Source: Stereocaulon alpinum (lineage: Eukaryota > Ascomycota > Lecanoromycetes > Lecanorales > Stereocaulaceae). Taken from it: a stretch of DNA of 64,000 nt. The translations under genes were made by a program, and so were the position numbers. Positions 33,546-43,000 of the stretch are shown piece after piece. The stretch's first letter is position 1; each line of letters begins with the position of its first letter. A model generated the notes under the pieces. The model saw nothing but the letters and a program-made list of their open reading frames with translations, was not told where the DNA came from and ran no database searches. Location: positions 714,762 to 778,761 of the forward strand of contig JAEUBA010000004.1 of the NCBI GenBank assembly GCA_018257865.1, written 5' to 3'.

Positions 33546-33666
33546 CTTTAGAATTTGAGGGTAACTTGTAGATTCTCTAGTAGGGAGGGTGCTGGCTACT
33601 TATGTGCTCTAGGTGGTGGCGCGCTAGCGGTTGACTAAGCAACAGGCCTGAGGTGATATTCTAACG
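33546..33666 (-). repeat. LTR, 3' copy of the element (minus orientation)
   Basis: About 121 bp, direct repeat of 34356-34475, sharing long exact blocks such as GGTGGTGGCGCGCTAGCG and GACTAAGCAACAGGCCTGAG. It ends on the plus-strand side with ATATTCTAACG. Confidence 0.85.
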
Positions 33667-34340
33667 CTCCCCTTCAACGAATAGGCCTGGAAGCCCCTAA
33701 AAAGGCTCCCCTATAGCTGCCTCCCCTTGAATCCCTTGTCGTGTCCTTGAAAGCCTCGTTAAACCCTGAAACCTCCGCTTGATTCGCTCGTTCTGGCGTA
33801 GAGGAAAATAGGGAAGAGTACCCTAGACGTGTTGGCTATGCCTGCCGGTGCAGGGCTTATCGTACTGGCTGGTATAGTTGGCTGTAGTGCTAACTGGCGT
33901 TGTTAGCGCTGGCAGCAGTACTGATACCGGTGTGCTCCCGCTGCTATCCTCCAGCGTATACATCACAGTGTTTTATACCCGATCTTTAGGGTACTACGTA
34001 GTATGCCCTCGCTGCTATCCTCCTCTCCTAGCCCGTTTGAGGCCCCGTATCTTCGGTGATAGGTAGTAGGTAGGGTAATCTAACTACAGATTCAGCTATT
34101 ATAGCTGTCTGAGTCAGGGTCGCAGTATTAATAACTATTCCCTGCGCGTAGGGATCCGTTGGGGTCGATCTCGATCCCTATAGGCCGTAAGGTAAGTGCT
34201 GTCGAAGCGGTGTTATTAGGGTCGCAGGCGTGCAGCACTGATCGAAATTTTTATCGAAAGTTATCCCCAGGCTTAAATACGACGTAAGGAGCAGTACCTA
34301 TACGAAGGAAGTTACCTAGCGGCAGCAGTTAATCGCTGAA

Positions 34341-34356
34341 CCTGGGCCCATAACCC
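34341..34356 (-). promoter_or_regulatory. Primer-binding site resembling initiator tRNA-Met anticodon arm
   Basis: The plus strand reads CCTGGGCCCATAACCC, equal to the anticodon-arm text of eukaryotic initiator tRNA-Met, directly next to the terminal repeat. Only the arm is present, so this is a primer site and not a tRNA gene. Confidence 0.7.
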
Positions 34357-34475
34357 GTTAGAATATTAAGGGTAACTTCTAGATTCTCTAGTAGGGGGTG
34401 CTGGCTACTTATGTGCTCCAGGTGGTGGCGCGCTAGCGATTGACTAAGCAACAGGCCTGAGGTGATATTCTAACG
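34356..34475 (-). repeat. LTR, 5' copy of the element (minus orientation)
   Basis: About 120 bp, direct repeat of 33546-33666, bounded by CGTTAGAATAT and ATATTCTAACG. Its outer part now supplies the stop codon and last codons of the interrupted membrane-protein gene. Confidence 0.85.
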
Positions 34476-35946
34476 GTGTCATTCCACTCCGTCCAGAACC
34501 CAAATCCCATCGTGAAGGCTGCGATACCGAGAGACATTGCGATAGCATGGGGTCGGTAGTCCCTCCATTTCGGCCATGTTCGGTCATACCAAGATTCCTG
34601 ATAGTCGGAGAAGCTTTGTATCAGCGGATCGCTCACCAGTCCTATCTGCCAAGCTAAGAACCGGACACTGAAGACGCCGAGGTACTGGAGCGTGTACGAC
34701 AATAGTGGCAATTCAAGCCCGCTTGACAGACAGTTCTTATACCAATCGCTGTGGAGGTTGCTCACAAGGAGGATACTCATCACTTGGACCGCGAAGAGTG
34801 CTGGTATAAGCACGCTCGGACGGAGAGAATAGATACGTTCCAACGCCAGCGCCAGGCCAGAAGGTCCAGTCATCAATAGACTTCCAGCCATTTCTTTGAA
34901 TTCGGCCCATTCTTTTCCCACTCGAGAGTGATGTCTTCGAGGCCTTTCGAGACCACCTTGGTCATTGTACTTGCATCTGTACGCATCACTCCTCTTCTTC
35001 CGAATGATGTTGCTACATCTTGAGCAATTCCATTCCGCAGGTTGCAATCTAAAGCCCATGTGTCTGCTGTAATGCGAAATATATGAGGCACTCGACATAG
35101 AGCTAAGGACTCGGGCCTCCAGACCTGGCTTAGAGCGTCTGAGTATTTGATGACGGTAGAGACCGAGGTACCAGAAGATGCAAGAGAGAATGAAAGCTAC
35201 CCATGTGAACGAGATGGTCCAACCAGACTGGAATGCTCGGAATCCATAGGCAATGAGACTTGCTGAGACCGTAGAGGCGAACAATTTCCGCCGTAGTAGG
35301 GTGATAGCGAAGAGCGAATAGAAGGCATTCGAAGGTCTTGTCAGCTCCTCAAGACTCGGGCCACAGCCACAGGAGTCACAGAGTAGAGTTGTCGCTAATA
35401 CATTCGTGGCGAAAGCTTGACAGTTGTCAAACCAGCTGCTGTAATATGGATAATGCGCGATAAGATGTCGTGCTTGCAACGTGATGAGCTTCCGTAGCAC
35501 ATGTTTCTTGTCAGTCTTTTGACATACTTACAGATCTCATTCAGCTCGTAATTATCGAAGTGCGTCATTCCCAGAGCCACTGTTGAAGTAGCTTCTCTCT
35601 CTTTGCGCCCTGGGCCCTCCACAATCTCAATACTTGTCGACGCGTTTGGCCACTTTCCATGGCGCTTTAGATCGTAGTATCTACCACGGATCTTCAGGCC
35701 CCAATGAGATGTATGGAAGCCTGCGACGACATTGAATGGCATAGAACTTCCAAGCCACTGGACGTACCACTGCTCGGGTTTAGTGACTGCCAAGGGCGAG
35801 ATTACCAAGTACACCACTGCTGGGTGGCGCTCTCTTTCTTGCGAGTTGGAAGAAAATGACATGCGTTCTCCGATGTCATCGTCATCATCAACGTCGTCGT
35901 CGTCGTCGTCACTGAAGTTCAGGGAAAGGGCTGATTTCCAGAACAT
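34433..35946 (-). pseudogene. Membrane protein with HWG/NCxxF motifs, 3' end replaced by LTR element
   Basis: Exons 35946-35532 and 35472-34433 (59-nt intron, donor GTAAGT, acceptor GCAAG) give 484 aa. After a Ser/Asp-rich N-terminus come SPLAVTKPEQWYVQWLG, FHTSHWGLKIRGRYYDL and, after the splice, YYSSWFDNCQAFATNVL. The HWG and NCxxF pair recalls NlpC/P60-superfamily (LRAT/PPPDE-like) domains of fungal proteins; this is inference. Five or six hydrophobic segments follow (TISFTWVAFILSCIFWYLGLY, VLIPALFAVQVMSILLV, LPLLSYTLQYLGVFSV, AIAMSLGIAAFTMGFGFW). After WNDT the frame enters the LTR and ends 13 codons later (VRISPQACCLVNR). The old C-terminus lies beyond the element at 33414-33540. All membrane segments survive, so the shortened product may still work. 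An upstream exon in 36004-36333 is possible but could not be joined in phase. Confidence 0.65.
34476..34480. repeat. Target-site duplication, right copy (GTGTC)
   Basis: Directly after the right terminal repeat; identical to 33541-33545. Confidence 0.75.
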
Positions 35947-36003
35947 CCACCAACCCTGTCATGGCCCCGTTAAACAACTTTCCTCATCTTATGCCTACAC
36001 GTC

Positions 36004-36333
36004 CTAGGCTTTCAGAAAGGAACTTGCCATAGTAGCTTGGAATGCAGAAGCAGGTGAATCCAAAAAGCGATCAAGAAAGTGTTCGACGGGGTCATCTTCG
36101 GAATCTGCTGGATCATCCGAGTCGGAGGATACAGAGGTGCCGGTGTCCAGGACTTGTCTGTGGCTGACGTGGGCTCGAAGTCGCGCAACAAGACCTTCGT
36201 CAGCTTTCCTCCCTGAATCCTTGCGGAGCCATGACAACTCTGCTTCCCAGGGTAGACTTCGATGATCCTTTGCTGGAAATGAAGGACCCTCCAGCTCCGG
36301 CTTGCTTGAGTATTGCGACGTCGCATGGTGCAT
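36004..36333 (-). CDS. Possible upstream exon or small gene, unknown
   Basis: A 109-codon frame from ATG 36333 (MHHATSQYSSKPELEGPSF), hydrophilic, with an acidic stretch (SSDSDDPADSEDDPVEHFLDRFLDS). It lies just upstream, on the same strand, of the HWG/NCxxF gene, whose own N-terminus is also Asp-rich. No intron joining the two keeps phase, so it may be an independent small gene or chance. Confidence 0.3.
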   Translation of the reverse strand: MHHATSQYSSKPELEGPSFPAKDHRSLPWEAELSWLRKDSGRKADEGLVARLRAHVSHRQVLDTGTSVSSDSDDPADSEDDPVEHFLDRFLDSPASAFQATMASSFLKA

Positions 36334-36598
36334 GATTGAAGCTACGAGGGTCAGATCTTCTTATCACGGATGAGAACCTGTTAGTCATAAGCAGTATGGC
36401 CAAACGTTCTTAATCTTATACATGTGACGAAAGGCAACAGAGTGATGAGCTTTCTCACAACAACAGGTGAGCGCTAGCTAACGCCGTCACCAGCGGCCCT
36501 TAGTACTTAGGGCGCCACGACAAGGTGGGGAATTATTTTGACTTCTTCACTCCATCGTCACCTCAACATAGTAATCTGCCTCTGAGTCCATTCCTTAG

Positions 36599-37643
36599 AT
36601 GGATGTCTTAACTACTACCTTCCGAGGCCTACTGTTAGTCGTGAAGAAGCTGATTTTGTTCGCTTTTCCTTTCCATGCTGCTGCTTGGCGAGCTTCTGCG
36701 GAGTCCATACGCACCTTACTCAACGCTTCGGACACTGAGAAAGATGACTTGACGAAACTATGGCGAGACTACATGCAGTCCCAGTTGACTGCTGTGGCAA
36801 TCACGGTATGCTCCTCTTATTTTGACCTTCCCTTTGCAAGATATCACAGAAGGCTTCACCCCAGATGGCTTATCGATCAAGTCCCCCTCCACCTAGAGTG
36901 TGCCACGAAGCCAGTTGAACATCGCTACAGAGACTGTCTCGTCGGTCCTTAGAAGGCTGCGTTGGAACAAGTACTGATAGCAGATTTCGTCGCCTAGACG
37001 ACGATTCTCGGGGCCGGCTTTACGGGGGCCGATCTCGGGGGATTCATTCAGGATGTGCAATCATCTATCGTCCTATTATTGTGCATTGCATCTTAAGGCT
37101 AACTTTATGTATCTATAAGGGAGCTCTTGTCAGCGGCATCACAGCCAGCGCCTTTACATGGCCAACTTTACAAGCAAATCTTTGGACCGTCTACGCCCTA
37201 TGGTACAGCAGCCTAATGCTGTCTCTAACCTCTATCAGTGCGGCAACCCAGCAGGCAGTGGCACTTTACCGTCTTAGCAGTGTTCCTGGAGGTCTCCCTA
37301 AAATCAGGAGGGTCTTGGGAGATGAGAAGATAAATGGTAGTGTTGAGCCGCGGCTGTGGCAATTGTATATCTGGCAAATTCCGCTACTCACGCTGAACTC
37401 GGGCATATATGCTTTCGTTACAGGATTGGCTGTCCTGCTTTGGAGTGCGGCGAAGAGTGTAAACTATGTATGGGGTGAGAATGAGACGAAGGTTTGTGGG
37501 ATTGTTTCTCCTGAGCAGATGTGCTGACAGCGATGTAGATAGCGACTGTATTCACTGTCGTTTTCGGGGTGTCTGCTGCAAATTACATCATTTCGAGTGT
37601 TGGGATATATCATCAGATTCGCAAGATTCCAGTCGATGGTTGA
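36599..37643 (+). CDS. Small integral membrane protein, 227 aa, unknown function
   Basis: Exons 36599-36805, 37120-37491 and 37539-37643. The first intron is unusually long (314 nt) but ends in a good branch site and acceptor (CTAACTTTATGTATCTATAAG); the second is 47 nt. The N-terminal part carries LLNASDTEKDDLTKLWRDYMQSQLTAVAIT, leading across the splice into GALVSGITASAFTWPTLQ. Helices then follow in LWYSSLMLSLTSISAATQQAVAL, LWQLYIWQIPLLTLNSGIYAFVTGLAVLLWSA and IATVFTVVFGVSAANYIISSVGIY. This pattern (short acidic lead, four membrane passes, LWYSSL motif) is common among hypothetical fungal membrane proteins. Function unknown. Its last exon overlaps the end of a minus-strand frame. Confidence 0.7.
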
Positions 37644-38406
37644 TCCAGTATCTATGTGAGCTACCGTTCTGGCTCAATTCCATGGGTCTCTGGAGGACAA
37701 CGCTAGGGGTGAGTTCTGAGAGGTCCTTGTGGCATAGTACAAGTGTCTCAATGTTACTTGTCAATGCATGGACACACCGCACCAGCCCATCAAGTCTGCC
37801 GAAATACACCAGCCGCGACAACCCGGGGCTGCAGACATCCTTAAAATCGTACCAAGCCAGCTCCAGCGCAAGTAAAGTATCCTTTGCGAAGGTGGGAAAC
37901 AACCTACAAGATCGGTCGAGTTGACCTCGGTACAGTCAGAAAAGGCAAGAAGCGCTCGTGCCAAGCGCCAGAAATCATTGGACTAATCACCAGAAAGAGC
38001 CAGCTAGCTACCAACGAGTGTGTTATGAGAGCCCCAAAGATGATGAAGAGGAGTTCATTGCCCCAGCATGAATCAACCAGTGGCCAACTCGAGCGGGTTC
38101 TGTCGCAAGGCCAGGGTTGACAGCCACGAGATTGTCCTATCCGCGCTCTACGAGAGCCATATATGCCATTAAAACTTTAGCAGCGCCGAAAATGGTCATG
38201 CACAACGGTAAAGCTCCCAAAAGAAGCGCTGCTCTCGACTTCAATCGGGCTGAGCGCCAGGCCGAAGGGAGGAGTGGGAGAAATAGTGGTGCGTCATCGG
38301 CCAGCACCATAGCCAATGGTACGGTAAAGTTGGGCGAGAGTAAAGTGAAGATATGGGTGGAGAGTAATTCAGCCATGAAAAACCCTAAGTACTTACACAT
38401 GTGCAC
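37588..38406 (-). CDS. Probable polytopic membrane-protein gene, incompletely resolved
   Basis: Two minus-strand stretches are protein-like and hydrophobic: APLFLPLLPSAWRSARLKSR followed by AALLLGALPLCMTIFGAAKVLMAYMAL (from the 38137-38406 frame), and NELLFIIFGALITHSLVASW followed by LFLVISPMISGAWHERFLPF (about 38070-37908). The second joins in phase through a 79-nt intron (37829-37907, GTAGGT...CTGCAG) to PGLSRLVYFGRLDGLVRCVH and a hydrophilic tail ending at 37588. I could not find an intron that links the first stretch to the second with correct phase, so the model is incomplete or the gene carries a frameshift. The last exon overlaps the final exon of the plus-strand gene by 56 bp. No family recognised. 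Confidence 0.4.
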
Positions 38407-38751
38407 GACCCTGGAGAGGCAGTAGGAACCCTATCGCGGACTCATCGAACAACGCGACCTTTGCAGATCCCGTCCGCGAAGGTGGTACCCCTTGGAATCT
38501 AACTTGCCAGTCATGAGCGCCTCCAATGCTAGCGCATCTGCACGACCGCATTTGGCAGAGACGGGAAGCCTGCTCTGCCCCACGCCTACACCCCACTTGC
38601 CCCCGCTTCGGGCCAATACAAGAAGAATGGAATGACTGCATCCTACGAGAATTGTTCAGAATGCATCTCAATTTTCAAGACTATCTCGTCTGCCGCTCTA
38701 CCAAGGCTGTTAAAGCATACGTCTCCACAGCTGAACAAGAACATCGCAACA

Positions 38752-39471
38752 ATGCCATTCCCACATCGTCGACGATATTTGCCCCGCTCTTCGCGCGATG
38801 ACCAGGAAAAGCTCGCGCAGCTTTCTGAGACCTCTCCAGATGAGGATCCCGGCAAGCTTGATCAGGTCCCCAGAGATGCGCGAACTCGTCGTACTGAGAC
38901 TGTGCAAACTATCCATTCCTCGCAGGCCCAAAGCGGCACCGACCAGACGCCGCAAAGTCCCAAGAAACTTCAAAAACGTGCGCCCTCCCTCCGAAATGGA
39001 CAGTACGCACAGTATCCAGTCTACGCTCCTCCACAGAACCAGCCTGCTTTTGCACCTGCTCCCCCCCACCCTGGGCCTATGATCCCTTATCAGCAACATC
39101 CCGCCCCGATGTCTTTCCAATCAGGTCCTCAACCACCCTTTCCTCATCAATGGCAAATCCCTCCAACACCCCATCAACCTTTTCCCCCTGCTTTCCAAAC
39201 ACCACCGCCACAACAGCCCCTATACCCATGGACACCTAACCAAGGCCCCGTATCCTCAATGTCTTCGACAGCAGTACTTGCGGTGCCGCTTTACGAACTG
39301 CCTCCGCCCGATCTGATGGATTATGAAATGAGTCATATGATTAGTGTGCGTATGCGGCCGGAATGGAATCGGATGTTGGAGGATAGGCATTGGGATCGGG
39401 TTAGGAGGGAGAGGAGTAAGGTGATGAGGAGGGAGATGGGTGAGGAGGGGGGGTTGTGTGTTGTTATGTGA
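38752..39471 (+). CDS. Proline-rich hypothetical protein
   Basis: Single frame open from 38632; I prefer the ATG at 38752 (MPFPHRRRYLPRSSRDD) for its context (CGCAACAATGCC) over the one at 38632. From 38752 it encodes 239 aa. The centre is strongly Pro/Gln-rich (YPVYAPPQNQPAFAPAPPHP, QQPLYPWTPNQGP), surely disordered. A short C-terminal part is more structured: PPPDLMDYEMSHMISVRMRPEWNRMLEDRHWDRVRRERSK, Arg/Glu-rich, ending GGLCVVM. No known domain, no signal peptide. Such proteins often act as adaptors, but nothing specific can be said. Codon composition is ordinary except for the A/G-rich final 120 bases. Confidence 0.55.
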   Translation: MPFPHRRRYLPRSSRDDQEKLAQLSETSPDEDPGKLDQVPRDARTRRTETVQTIHSSQAQSGTDQTPQSPKKLQKRAPSLRNGQYAQYPVYAPPQNQPAFAPAPPHPGPMIPYQQHPAPMSFQSGPQPPFPHQWQIPPTPHQPFPPAFQTPPPQQPLYPWTPNQGPVSSMSSTAVLAVPLYELPPPDLMDYEMSHMISVRMRPEWNRMLEDRHWDRVRRERSKVMRREMGEEGGLCVVM

Positions 39472-40099
39472 GGGTGGGGAGAGGCTTGTATTGAGGGATC
39501 TAGCAGATGAGGTAGAGAGGTGTGTGGAGCTGGCAGTTTGGGAAGTAAATGCAGATTAGTTTATCGTGCACAGTAACACGGTATGACGAAAGGAACCACA
39601 TGTTGACGTGCCGCCGTCGAACTAATACTCATATATCTGCCCTTTCCACTTACCCTCCTCCCCCAATTCCCTGTCCTCGCCACCCTCGTAAGATACGTCG
39701 AGAGCATGACATTTGATAAAACATCAATTACTTTGACATACTCGTGTTACCCAAAAACCGAATTAATACGCTGATATTGAATACGAATGTCCGATGGATT
39801 GATTTCTAGATCTCTGGGGCAGCGGCCCCTATATGCACCTATTGTTCCCTTGTATATACCCCGACCTTATATGCCCCCCTCAAAGTCGGCGGCAGGGGTA
39901 GCTGGGAGCATCAAATATTAACAGCTGGAAACTTAGAACGAGAACACGAATCTGTTGTTAGACTTGTGACTAACTTGCCAAGAATGAATATATCTTTGCT
40001 TTAAGGTTAAGCGTGTTGAAGACTTTGGGGCGACACGAGTATCGATCATTTCTTCGCAAAGCTCGTGAACCAGATGGACAGGGGTCCCTCCCACTCAGC
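39472..40099. other. Convergent intergenic region
   Basis: About 0.6 kb between the proline-rich gene and the NLR gene, which converge. No supported ORF. Confidence 0.5.
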
Positions 40100-43000
40100 T
40101 TATCTTACCGCAATCTTCGATTGTCTACCCTTACCATCATCCGTCCTCTCCTTCTCCTTCTCCTCACAAAGCAACAGAATCATCTTCGCCGTCTCCGCAT
40201 TCTCCGCATATTCCGCTAGATGAAACGGCGTCTGACCTGAGCTATCTTTCTTCCTCGGATCTGCCCCACCAGCCACGAGCTTCTTGACCAAGTCCTTGCT
40301 ACCCCATTGCGCCGCCGCACATAATGCCACCTGTAGCCTCTCCTGTGGCGGCCAGGCGCCATGCTCTAATAGGAGGGCTGCGAGTCCGTAGGTCGGTTCT
40401 GAGAGGCTCAGAGCTAGAGGTGTATCGTCGAAGTGGTCTTTGAGATCTACCTCGGCGCCTGCGTCAAGGAGGCATTCGGCGGCGGCGTAGTTGTGGTGGA
40501 TAACGGTCCAATGTAACGGTGTCCGTTGGAGGCGATCCAGGATGTTGAGATCGATACCGTCTGCGGCAACGAGGTGACGGAGAATCTCCAAATAGTCGTT
40601 TTGAACGGCGTAGTGGAGCGCGCTGTGGCGGTCGAGGTCGACAGTATTGAGGTCAATGCTTGGGTCTGTCTGGGCGAGGAGAATAATGGATTGGATGGTC
40701 TCGGCCATGCCAAGCTTGGCCGCTGTGAGGATGGCTATTTCGTCGCTGTTTATGGAGGTGGTAGTATGTTTGAGGCGGCGGCCTTCAGATTCGTCTCGTG
40801 CGGATTCTTGTTTGCGTAGCTTGGTAAGGAGAGAGAGCGCGTCGAGGTTGTTCATAGATTTGGCTACGCCGAGGGGTGACTGGCCTGCGTTATCATGGAT
40901 ATCTGTTCGTGCGCCGTTTTCGAATAGAGTTCTGATTGTTGAGCACAAATTGAAGTATGCTGCGTCATGCAATGCTGTCCTTCCATTGTCGCCCTGTGCG
41001 TTGATGTCCACTCCTGTAGGCTTCTCAAAAATTATTTCGAGAATATCGTCTTGCCCTATCAACCAAGCGGAGTCAGCAATCTCTGTTAGTCTGGGCTTGG
41101 ATTAGGAGATGGATTAAAATGGTATGTAAAGAAACGCCGGCATTATTGCTTCCGAACAATGGTCTCAATATCCATGCGATGCGAGTCACGGGAAGATGCT
41201 TAGAGAATATACATACCATTTACAGCCGCACTGTGAATTATTGTTCGATTGTACATGTCAAGCACCTTGGGATTGGCTCCGCGCTGAAGTAGAAGGTGTA
41301 CAACGGCAGGATGGCCAAAATCGATAGCTCGATTCAGCGGTGTGCCGCTCAAATTCTCTGCCGTTTCTTGTAAATCTGGATCCGCACCATGGTCCAAGAG
41401 AGCTTTAACGACGGCAAGGAATCCTAAATTTGCTGCTTCTGTCAAGGCTGTACGCGTAAGATTTCTCTTGTTGACGTCCACTTTGGGATGGGATAGGATT
41501 TGTCGCACGATCTGTGCATCGCCTGTGCTTGCGGCGAGTGTAAGGGCTGTAGATTGATAGGAGCCAGACCCGAGATTGACATCGAGGCCAGGCTTGCGCA
41601 AAAGTATTGGCAGTATTTGGGTGCGTCGAAGAGAGGCCGCAAGCATCAGGGGCGTGTAGTCGTTGCGGCTGGTGTCAATTACGCTGAGATCAATCTTAGG
41701 GTGATCGAGGAGAGTACGTGTTATGTTGACATCGTCTACTGCTATGGCTCGGTGCAGGGAGGAACTGCTGCGCTCGCAAACCAAATTCGGATTGGCTCCA
41801 TAGTTTAGAAGTGATTGCACGACCGAAAAGTGGCCCCCTGAAGTAGCATACATTAACGGTGTTGTTCCAAGTGAGTCCCTGCAATCGACAGGCCCGCCAG
41901 CTCTTAGAAGTCTCAAGACCACTGAATTGAGTCCACAGAAAGCTGCCAGATGGAGAGGATTAACACCGATCTTAACATCCCAATTTGCAACATACGGACT
42001 ATCAGAGTACCACAACGCTTGAACGGTGGAATCAAGATGCGGCTTGCTGTTCAAGAAGTTGAGAACGTGGTCCGTCATTTCGTCTTCTTGCAGTGCACGC
42101 GATGCGTGCATACCCCAGTAGCAGCAGCAATACTCAAGCAAAGGATATTGAATCGTTCGTATCTTGAAATCCTCACTTTCATTTGGCCCTGAACAAAGGC
42201 CACTGTCAAAGGCTTTGAAGCTGACGTAGGTCAGGCAGGTTTGAGCGAGTATCAGATCACCATTAGCAAACCACTTTCCACGATTCTCCTTGAAATAATG
42301 CTGTGCCGAAAAATGGACAAGGCGCACTATGTCGCTGGCATCAATGATGACAAGTCCAGCACACATGGATGTCAGATCGCTTGCGTTGACGATCTCGTCT
42401 GGGTCAATACCTGTTGATTGGATCGCTGTTGAGGTCGCATGCTCGACTTCTGCAACGCTGAGAGGTCTTGCAGAAAATGCAATCCACAGCAGGAAATTCT
42501 TGACAAGTCTTCGATCATCTTCGTTGGTTGCTTCGATACGCTCCATGGCTTGATCATAGGTGTCCCCTATTTCTGTTGGCAGATTCTGTAGAGCCTGCTG
42601 GACCGCTCTAGGTGTCCTTTTAGTAGCGAGGGAGTCCATATGCAGCTTTGCGAGAAGAAACCTGAATTGCCAGTCAGCTTTGGGCTACCAAGAAAAGGTC
42701 AGAAGCCAGCAACGAAAATCCTAGTCAGTGCGATACCAAGTTTACAACCCCTGGCTGTTTACTAGACTGCACATAAACGTCCGACGTGTTGTGGTTGAGC
42801 TAGCGTGGCGGGAAGCTGGATTTCATGACTGCACTGGTCTAAGATTAAACCATAATCCGGACTGAGACCCATCTTTCTGATTGTTTGTACGTCCTATGAC
42901 CATGGCCTGTAGACTTCATCTGTTGACGAAAAGATCGGATACACTTACATTCCATTCGTTTGTTGTACGATTGTCCCTGCAATCTCTTCCCGTAAAGCTT

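Larger units (their letters stand above)
33546..34475 (-). mobile_element. Non-autonomous copia-type LTR element, 930 bp
   Basis: Two direct repeats of about 120 bp (33546-33666 and 34356-34475) enclose 689 bp without coding capacity, and the whole is flanked by GTGTC on both sides. Read on the minus strand, the sequence right after the first repeat is GGTTATGGGCCCAG. This is complementary to the anticodon arm of initiator tRNA-Met, the half-tRNA primer used by Ty1/copia elements. Immediately before the second repeat is a purine run (GAAGGGGAG), in the position of a polypurine tract. Repeat ends carry inverted CGTTAGAATAT/ATATTCTAACG. No gag or pol text is seen in any frame, so it must have moved with enzymes supplied in trans, or is an internally deleted copy. 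Size and layout fit the TRIM class. The repeats differ at about eight positions plus two small indels, so the insertion is not recent. Confidence 0.8.

Noticed and set aside
34341..34356. Initiator tRNA-Met gene
   Set aside because: Only the anticodon-arm text is present; acceptor, D and T arms are missing and it lies exactly at an LTR boundary, so it is a primer-binding site.
40100..42639. Separate ankyrin genes next to a NACHT gene
   Set aside because: All joins from 44947 to 40100 keep phase and give one continuous NLR protein.
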